Below, in pieces: positions 1-5,800 of a DNA stretch of 6,053 nt. Position numbers and translations under genes: made by a program. The first letter of the stretch is position 1, and each line of letters starts with the position of its first letter. Below the pieces are notes generated by a model. The model did not search any database. It saw only the letters and a list, made by a program, of their open reading frames with translations, and was not told the origin of the DNA. Source of the DNA: Parcubacteria group bacterium (GTDB lineage: Bacteria; Patescibacteriota; Minisyncoccia; Minisyncoccales; UBA10102); the NCBI GenBank assembly GCA_016188735.1, contig JACPHF010000040.1:1-6053 (forward strand). The letters are read 5' to 3'.

Positions 1-261
1 CACCTCTTTCATGTTTCCCCCCTCGTGTTTCTTCCCTCCGCGTGATTTCTTTTCCAGTTGGTAAAGATATTTTCCGTATTCTCCGAGCCTGCACACCGGG
101 GGATCCATGTGCTCGGTTATCTGGATGAGGTCGAGTGAGCGTTCCTGGGCAAGCCTCAGGGCTTCCTGGATCGTTACAATTCCGACTTGTTTTCCCTCTT
201 GATCAATGACCCTGACCTTGGGGCTCCGTATTTGGTTGTTTATGAATATTCGCTTTTGCAG
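1..261 (-). CDS. infC: Translation initiation factor IF-3, N-terminal part (cut by window edge)
   Basis: IF-3 binds the 30S subunit, keeps it apart from 50S and checks the start codon and initiator tRNA. The visible frame reads RIFINNQIRSPKVRVIDQEG, then GIVTIQEALRLAQERSLDLIQI, then DPPVCRLGEYGKYLYQLEKK and a basic Gly/Lys linker. This is the IF-3 N-terminal domain, and the C-terminal domain lies beyond the left edge. No ATG, GTG or TTG occurs in frame between the in-frame TGA (322-324) and the domain. The possible starts are CTG at 261-259 (giving MQKRIFINNQIR) or ATA at 249-247 (giving MFINNQIR); CTG at 300 or 315 would lie inside the tmRNA. Rare starts (AUU and others) are a known infC trait linked to autoregulation. 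I chose CTG 261 because basic residues commonly precede the INNQIR motif. No Shine-Dalgarno is visible. The gene follows tmRNA by 6-18 bases and is probably cotranscribed with smpB-ssrA. Confidence 0.9.
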   Translation of the reverse strand, partial: MQKRIFINNQIRSPKVRVIDQEGKQVGIVTIQEALRLAQERSLDLIQITEHMDPPVCRLGEYGKYLYQLEKKSRGGKKHEGGNMKEV

Positions 262-496
262 ATGTGTTGGTGGAGGTGGGGAGGATGAGCTCCCGTCCAG
301 AAAAGTTTGGAACAGCGGTCTTCAAGCGTATCCCAATTGGTTGCTGTAAAGAAGGTGTGTATTGGGCAAAACCCTCCTCTAGAGGATTCTTTGAAGGTTT
401 CGGCGGTTGCTTTGGAATCCGCAAAGCAGCACGCCTATCTCGATGAGTGACACCCGTTCTCTTTACCGAGAATCAAGAGACAGATGGCCTTCGAAA

Positions 497-538
497 TTAC
501 GCGAAGGCGTAAGCCCGTTGGGGCTCAAAAACGTTGGC
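497..538 (-). other. tmRNA tag-peptide reading frame (ANVFEPQRAYAFA, stop)
   Basis: The resume codon is GCC (538-536), 11 bases after PK1. The frame reads ANVFEPQRAYAFA and ends in TAA (499-497). An Ala-Asn start and a small, hydrophobic AYAFA end agree with known degradation tags, which usually finish in forms of YALAA. The stop codon falls in the loop of a perfect 7-bp hairpin, GCCTTCG (508-502) with CGAAGGC (493-487), which matches tmRNA helix 5. The resume codon is assigned by spacing and tag fit; it was not tested. Confidence 0.85.
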
Positions 539-549
539 ATTTTTGTTGC

Positions 550-587
550 CCCGGGAAGATTTTAACGAGCTTTTCCCGGGCAGCTCG
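550..587 (-). other. tmRNA pseudoknot PK1
   Basis: Stem 1 is CGAGCT (587-582) with AGCTCG (571-566). Stem 2 is CCCGGGAA (580-573) with TTCCCGGG (557-550). The stems interleave as an H-type pseudoknot, and all 14 pairs are Watson-Crick. Its position just upstream of the tag frame is the canonical place for PK1, which helps set the ribosome on the resume codon. Confidence 0.88.
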
Positions 588-631
588 GCTTGCACGCCAC
601 TCTTCTCTTCTCTGTCAAAGCAGGCACCCCC

Positions 632-1069
632 TCATAAGCTTCTTCGCATCTCTCGCTCTGCTTCCCGTTTTTTAATAATCTGCCGTTTGTCGCCCTTCTT
701 GTGCTTTTTGGCGAGAGCGAATTCCAGCTTGATCTTGCCTTTCACAGTATACAGGCGAATCGGCAAAAAAGTCAACCCCTGATTTTCATAGCTCCCTATG
801 ATGTGGGAGATCTCGTGTTTCTGGAGCAGGAGCTTCCGTTGCCGCTCTTCCTGGTATCCCGGCGGAGCGTTTGTCGGTTGATAGGCCGGAATGGTAGCTC
901 CGACCCAGAATAGTTCGCCGCGCTGGGCCACAACAAAGGAACCTTGCAGCTGCGCCCGCCCCAGTTTTATCGATTTCACCTCTTGTCCGTTCAAAACAAT
1001 CCCTGCGTGAAAGCGTTCTTTTATGTCATAGTCATAAGCCGCCCTGCGGTTTTCTGCCACCACGTTCAT
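632..1069 (-). CDS. smpB: SsrA-binding protein SmpB
   Basis: SmpB binds tmRNA and carries it into the empty A site of stalled ribosomes. The 145-residue product begins MNVVAENRRAAYDYDI, with the family signatures NRRAxYDY (7-14) and GQEVKSIKLGRAQL (28-41). The OB-fold strands run through LFWVGATIPAY (53-63), LLLQKHEI (80-87) and LTFLPIRLYTVKGKIKLEFALA (99-120). The basic tail KKHKKGDKRQIIKKRE (121-136) is the part that enters the mRNA channel in place of codon-anticodon pairing. The length is near the family norm, so the gene is complete. ATG at 1069 is chosen because the family motif starts six residues later. There is no Shine-Dalgarno, and a TATAAT box lies 9 bases upstream, so translation is probably leaderless. 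The TGA stop abuts the first base of tmRNA, placing the protein and its RNA partner in one transcription unit. Confidence 0.98.
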   Translation of the reverse strand: MNVVAENRRAAYDYDIKERFHAGIVLNGQEVKSIKLGRAQLQGSFVVAQRGELFWVGATIPAYQPTNAPPGYQEERQRKLLLQKHEISHIIGSYENQGLTFLPIRLYTVKGKIKLEFALAKKHKKGDKRQIIKKREAEREMRRSL

Positions 1070-1074
1070 GGTGG

Positions 1075-1103
1075 TTTCATTATACGGCCAAATGCGATAC
1101 TAT
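1075..1103 (+). promoter_or_regulatory. Possible argS promoter overlapping the smpB promoter
   Basis: TACTAT (1098-1103) is a 4-of-6 match to the -10 box, with a poor -35 candidate TTTCAT (1075-1080) 17 bases upstream. Transcription would begin near 1108-1112, a few bases before the upstream argS ATG at 1114. Only 44 bases separate the two divergent start codons, so any argS promoter must overlap the smpB promoter or lie inside smpB. The assignment is weak. Confidence 0.3.
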
Positions 1104-1107
1104 TGAA
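1079..1107 (-). promoter_or_regulatory. Probable promoter of the smpB-ssrA-infC unit
   Basis: On the minus strand a perfect -10 box TATAAT (1084-1079) is preceded, after a 17-base spacer, by TTCAAT (1107-1102), a 3-of-6 match to TTGACA. The -10 box ends 9 bases before the smpB ATG. Transcription would begin about 0-4 bases before that start codon, leaving almost no 5' leader. The site is inferred from sequence only. Confidence 0.6.
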
Positions 1108-1113
1108 GCAATC

Positions 1114-2836
1114 ATGATTGTAAAAGAACTGGAAAGGCTGGTGTTGGAAGCGGCAGAAAATCTTGGCGGAGTCCCTTTTTGAGCGATCACAACATGCGGA
1201 ACACGGCGACTATTCCACCAACGTCGCTCTCGAGCTCGGCCAACTTCTCAAGCGCGCGACCCGCGAAGTGGCAGAATCCATGGTTTCCGCCATGCGTTCC
1301 AAGGTTGATGCAAAGGGCTTGATCGAGAAGATCGAGGTTGCGGGACCAGGATTCATCAATTTCTTTTTGAGCAAAGAATATTTGTTCAGCGAACTCAACG
1401 AAGTATTAAAAAAGAAAGAAGCATACGCAAGAGGCTCTAGCTGGAAAGGGAAAAGGGTCATGGTGGAGTTCACCGACCCGAATCCTTTCAAAGAGTTTCA
1501 CGTCGGCCATCTCTACAGCAATATCGTGGGGGAGTCGCTCTGCCGTCTTTTTGAGACCCAGGGAGCCCAGGTGCGGCGCGTGAACTATCAGGGAGACGTA
1601 GGGCTGCACGTGGCAAAGGCAATCTGGGGCATGCAGCGGCAGGGAATTCCCATGCAAGAACTGGAGAAAAAAACACTGCCAGAGAGAATGAGATTTCTGG
1701 GCCGGTCGTATGCGGCAGGAAGCGCGGCATACGGAGAACTCGAAGAAGCAAGGCGCGACATCGAAGCCCTCAACGCAAAGATCTTTGCGCAGGACGCGTC
1801 CGTACGAGAGATGTATGAAAAAGGAAAGAAGTGGAGCCTTGAATATTTCGAGACCATGTATAAGAGATTGGGGACCAAGTTCTCCACCTACTACTTCGAG
1901 AGCCAGGTTGGGAAGATCGGCCTCGGCATCGTGGAAGAGGGATTGAAGAAAGGAATCTTTGAGAGAAGCCAGGGAGCCATTGTGTTCCCCGGGGAGAAAT
2001 ACGGACTGCACACGAGAGTATTCGTGTCAGCGCAGGGACTCCCTACCTATGAGGCAAAAGAGCTCGGCTTGGCTCCCACCAAATACAGGGATTTCAAATA
2101 CGATCTCTCCGTTATCGTTACCGGGAGCGAAGTCATCGAGTATTTCAGGGTTCTTCTGAAGGTTTTGGAACAGATATATCCTAACCTGGCTCAAAAGACC
2201 CGCCACATCGCCCACGGCATGGTTCGTCTGCCCGAGGGTAAAATATCCAGCAGGACAGGCAATCTTATAACGGCAGAAGAAATGATAGAAGGGGTAAAGA
2301 GCAGGGTTTCCCGACTCGTGAACTCGCTGGGGAGCAAGATTCAAGAGCAAGAAAAAGAAGCCGCCGAAGAAAACATAACCCTGGGAGCTATTAAGTACTC
2401 ATTTTTGAAGGGGAACCTGGGCAAGGATATCATCTTTGATGTTGAAAAATCTCTGAGCCTGGACGGAGACAGCGGTCCATATCTTCAATACGCCTATGCG
2501 AGATGCAAGAGCATCCTCGGCCGAGTATCCTTACCGAGATTAAGTCTGAAACTTAACGAGATTAAGTTTACACAAGAGGAGATGGATATTTTACGGTATA
2601 TTCAGAAGTTCCCCGAGATTGTGCAGGAGGCCGCAGAAAAACTTGCCCCGAACGCCATCGCGAACTTTGCGCTTGGCCTCGCCCAGAAATATAACTTTTT
2701 CTACAATACTCATCCTGTGCTCAAGGCCGAAACTCCTCAGACGGTTGAGTTTCGCCTCTGCCTCACGGCGGCCGTTGCCCAGCTTCTCCAAAACAGCCTG
2801 TTTCTCCTCGGTGTCAAAACCCCCGAGCGCATGTAA
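1114..2836 (+). CDS. argS: Arginyl-tRNA synthetase, with an apparent +1 frameshift near the N-terminus
   Basis: This class I synthetase charges tRNA-Arg. The main frame runs from 1163 (TTG) to TAA 2834-2836, 557 codons. Its signatures, numbered from that TTG, are HAEHGDYSTNVAL (11-23, N-terminal domain), EFTDPNPFKEFHVGH (102-116, HIGH motif), NYQGDVGLHV (141-150), GKISSRTGN (359-367, KMSKS equivalent), DSGPYLQYAYARCKSILGR before the DALR anticodon domain, and the family-typical end LLGVKTPERM. The first helix lies in another frame: ATG 1114 reads MIVKELERLVLEAAENLGG, then VPF and TGA (1180-1182). Skipping one T in the run at 1176-1180 joins it as GGVPF-ERSQHAEHGDY, giving 573 residues, a normal ArgS length. 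The explanation may be a homopolymer error, +1 recoding, or a true TTG start with a lost helix. No strong Shine-Dalgarno precedes either start. ileS follows on the same strand after 43 bases. Confidence 0.96.
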
Positions 2837-2879
2837 TTCTAAATTGAAAATACGGGGAGATAATGATAGATTGGGGAAT
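2837..2879 (+). promoter_or_regulatory. argS-ileS spacer with two GGGG-type ribosome sites
   Basis: There is no terminator hairpin in this 43-base gap, so readthrough from argS is likely. GGGGAG (2854-2859) stands 3 bases before an ATG at 2863 that opens an eight-codon ORF. GGGG (2873-2876) stands 3 bases before the ileS ATG at 2880. The second site supports ATG 2880 as the start, because the conserved IleS sequence begins at once. An in-frame TTG at 2871 would add only three residues. Confidence 0.55.
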
Positions 2880-2889
2880 ATGGATTTGA
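2863..2889 (+). CDS. Possible isoleucine-rich leader ORF (MIDWGIWI)
   Basis: ATG 2863 to TGA 2887-2889 encodes MIDWGIWI. Three of its eight codons are isoleucine, two of them the often rare ATA. It has its own GGGGAG site, and its stop lies 10 bases inside ileS, so it could couple with or control ileS translation. An ORF this short easily arises by chance. No attenuator hairpins were seen, so this is a suggestion only. Confidence 0.2.
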   Translation: MIDWGIWI

Positions 2890-5800
2890 ATTTTCCCAAG
2901 CTGGAAGAGCGGGTATTGGAGAGATGGAAAAAGGAAAAAACCTTTGAGCAATCTCTAAAGCTACGAAAAGGAGCACGCCGCTTCATTTTCTACGAAGGTC
3001 CTCCAACGGCAAACGCGGGGCCCGGCATTCACCACGTGCTCACGCGCGTTTTTAAAGACGTCACGTGTCGTTATAAAACCATGCGGGGGTTTTTTGTTCC
3101 GCGCAGGGCAGGATGGGACACGCATGGTTTGCCGGTGGAACTGCAGATTGAAAAGAAACTTGGACTGAAGTCCAAGAAGGACATTGAACGATACGGCGTC
3201 GCAAAGTTTAACGCGGAATGCAAGCGGTCGGTCTGGGAATTCAAGAAAGATTGGGAGGCGTTGACCTGGCGCGTGGGATTCTGGCTGGATACCGGGAATC
3301 CCTATATCACCTATTCCAAAGAGTATATTGAAACGCTCTGGCGCATCATTAAAGAATTTTCTCGGAGAAAACTCCTCTATAAAGGTTTTAAGATTGTGCC
3401 GTACTGCACTCGATGCGGAACCGCGCTTTCTTCTCATGAGCTTGCCCAGGGCTACCAGCAGGTAAGGGAACGATCGGTATACGTAAAGTTCAAGCTGAGG
3501 AGCGGCCAATCATTGGGCGCCGCCACCGTTCCAGAGAATACCTATATTCTTGCCTGGACAACCACTCCGTGGACCCTTCTGGGAAATGTTGCCCTGGCCG
3601 TCGGAAAAGATATTGAATATGAAATGTGGAAATCCGGCAAAGAACATCTGATTCTTGCGGCCGAACGCAGGGAAAACATGGGAATGAGCGGCAAGCCGGA
3701 GGCAATGCTTCCCGGCAAGAGTTTGGTCGGTCTTGCATACGAACCCTTATTTAACGTTAAAGAATTAAAATCCGACAAATCACACAAGGTTTATGATGCT
3801 GATTTTGTTTCAACCCAAGACGGCACGGGAGTGGTCCATACCGCGGTCATGTACGGAGAGGACGACTATAATCTCGGAACGAAAATTGGTCTGCCTAAAT
3901 TTCATACCGTTGACGAGCAGGGTAAGTTTGTCCATGCGGGACATGGGCTGGATGGTATGTACGTAAAAGATAAAAAAACCGAAGATTTAATTCTGGAAAT
4001 TTTAGAAAAGAACGGCAACCTGCTTAAAACCGAAGAGTACGAACACGAGTATCCGTTTTGCTGGCGATGCTCCACTCCTCTGCTGTACTACGCGAAGGAA
4101 AGCTGGTTTGTGAATATGAAGAAGGTGAAAAAGAGCCTTTTGGCGAATAACGGAACAATTCATTGGATCCCCGAACACATAAAGAATGGAAGAATGGGAG
4201 AGTGGCTCAAAGAGGTAAAAGACTGGGCGTTTTCCAGGGAACGCTATTGGGGTACTCCGCTCCCCGTCTGGGAATGCCAGTCGTGCAAGGAGCATACGGT
4301 AATAGGCTCCGTAAAAGAACTGGCTTCTCGGCGATTTTCTTCCAATTCTTACATCCTGATGCGCCACGGCCACTCGGAACGCCAGCTTACCGACATTATG
4401 TCCTGCTGGCCGGAGAAAAAACCCCTGGCACTTACCCCGAAAGGAAGCCGGCAGGTTGAAAAAAGAGCCAAAGAACTGAAGAGACGGAAGGTTGATCTCA
4501 TTTTCACCTCGGACCTTCTGCGCACCAGGCAGACCGCAGAGATTGTGGGGAAGATCGTCGGGGTAAAACCAAAGATCGCAACAGAGCTCCGCGAAGTGGA
4601 TGTCGGCACGCTGAATGGAAAACACGTGACCGAACTTGGAAAGGTATGGGGAAGGCCGGGAGAAACCCAAAATGAACACTACAGGAGGAGGTTTGACGAT
4701 CCCATGCCGGGCGGGGAGAGTTGGCGCGACATACAGGAACGCACCTATGATTTCATTCTCCGGCTTGAAAAACAATATAAGAGGAAGCACATACTTCTCG
4801 TCGGTCATGAGCTCCCGCTTCGCCTACTGGAGGCAACCATGAAAGGCTTCACTCGCGATGAAATCATCGCGTGGCGCAGAAAAAAAGAATGGGGAGTCGG
4901 AGAGGCGCATTCCGTTTCGTTTACTCGTCTTCCCCTGGATGACCGCATGGAGGTAAATCTGCATCGTCCGTTCGTGGATGACAGCTGGTTTTTCTGCGAC
5001 ACATGCTCCGCCAGAGGCGGAAAAGGAAAGATGGTCAAGGTGAAAGAAGTGGTGGACGTATGGTTTGATTCCGGAGCCATGCCCTTCGCCAGCGTCCAAT
5101 CTCAAACACTGAGAGCGCCGAAGGAATTTCCGGCAGATTATATCGTAGAAGGCATTGATCAGACACGGGGGTGGTTCTACACCCTGCTTGCCGTGGCCAC
5201 GCTTTTGGGCTTTAAGGCTCCCTATAAAAACGTCATTGCTCTCGGCCATGTCCTGGATGAAAAAGGCGAAAAGATGTCCAAGTCCAAGGGAAACATCGTA
5301 AACCCCTGGGAGATCGTGAACGCGTACGGGGCCGACGCAGTCAGATGGTACTTCTTTACCATAAACCATCCGGGAGACCCAAAATTATTCAGCAAAAAGC
5401 ACATCGAAGGATCAATCAGGAAATTCCTGCTTCCCCTGTGGAACTCCCTTGTGTTCTACGAGACATACGGAGCAAAATCGCAGAAGTCCACATCAGAACC
5501 CCCAAAGGCAGAACATATTTTAGACAGATGGATTCTTTCCCGTCTGTCCTTTCTTGCGGCAGACATGAAGTCATCCATGGATGCGTACGACATTACCGGA
5601 GCCGGCCGCGCCCTGGAACGTTTCGTAGGCGAAGATCTTTCTCAGTGGTATATCCGCAGATCAAGAACGAGATTTTCTCCCCGCTCTAAAAAAGAACTTC
5701 TTAAGGTTTCCGGAGTGCTTCGATTTGTGCTGGAAAACGTAAGCCGCCTGGCGGCTCCGTTTATCCCATTCTTGAGCGAAATTGTTTTTGAGCGTTTGGG

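Larger units (their letters stand above)
268..631 (-). ncRNA. ssrA: Transfer-messenger RNA (tmRNA)
   Basis: tmRNA, with SmpB, rescues ribosomes stalled on broken mRNA and tags the nascent peptide for proteolysis. The 5' end GGGGGTG (631-625) pairs with CACCTCC (278-272), followed by ACCA (271-268). The third pair is G-U, the identity element for alanyl-tRNA synthetase. Helix 2 is CAGAGAAG (614-607) with CTTTTCTG (305-298), a 4x4 internal loop, then GAGTGGCG (602-595) with CGCTGTTC (317-310). A pseudoknot PK1 lies 11 bases before the tag, and the tag stop codon sits in a hairpin loop. Likely later pseudoknot stems are TCTCTT/AAGAGA (480-475, 463-458) with TCTCG/CGAGA (471-467, 442-438), GCTTTG/CAAAGC (427-422, 414-409) and CCCAAT/ATTGGG (366-361, 337-332). 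The T stem GGGAG/CTCCC encloses only six bases (CTCATC), and the D-loop region reads CTTTGAC rather than the usual TTCGAC form. The length of 364 nt is typical. The first base directly follows the smpB stop codon. Confidence 0.95.

Noticed and set aside
322..324. UGA read as glycine (alternative code) to extend infC upstream
   Set aside because: The upstream sequence is tmRNA, not protein-coding, and the other genes here use standard stops, including TGA for smpB.
359..382. AGGAGG-like site on the minus strand with a TTG three bases after it, in the infC frame
   Set aside because: The frame meets a TGA at 322-324 after about 15 codons, and the site is part of tmRNA secondary structure.
203..424. 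A 73-codon minus-strand ORF between smpB and infC
   Set aside because: It lies inside the tmRNA and runs past its 3' end in a different frame from infC. It has no family signature, and the RNA explains the stretch.
1406..2011. A 201-codon ORF antisense to argS
   Set aside because: The opposite strand encodes conserved ArgS motifs, and the antisense product looks like random composition.
2961..3509. A 182-codon ORF antisense to the IleS N-terminal region
   Set aside because: It is a shadow of the GIHH and CxxC segments of IleS with no motif of its own.
4002..4808. A 268-codon ORF antisense to ileS
   Set aside because: It lies opposite well-conserved IleS and phosphatase coding sequence and has no recognisable motif. 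It reflects codon bias on the other strand.
4320..4940. Phosphatase as a separate overlapping gene rather than a domain of IleS
   Set aside because: The reading frame is continuous with IleS on both sides, with no stop, no ribosome site before the RHG motif, and synthetase motifs resuming in the same frame.
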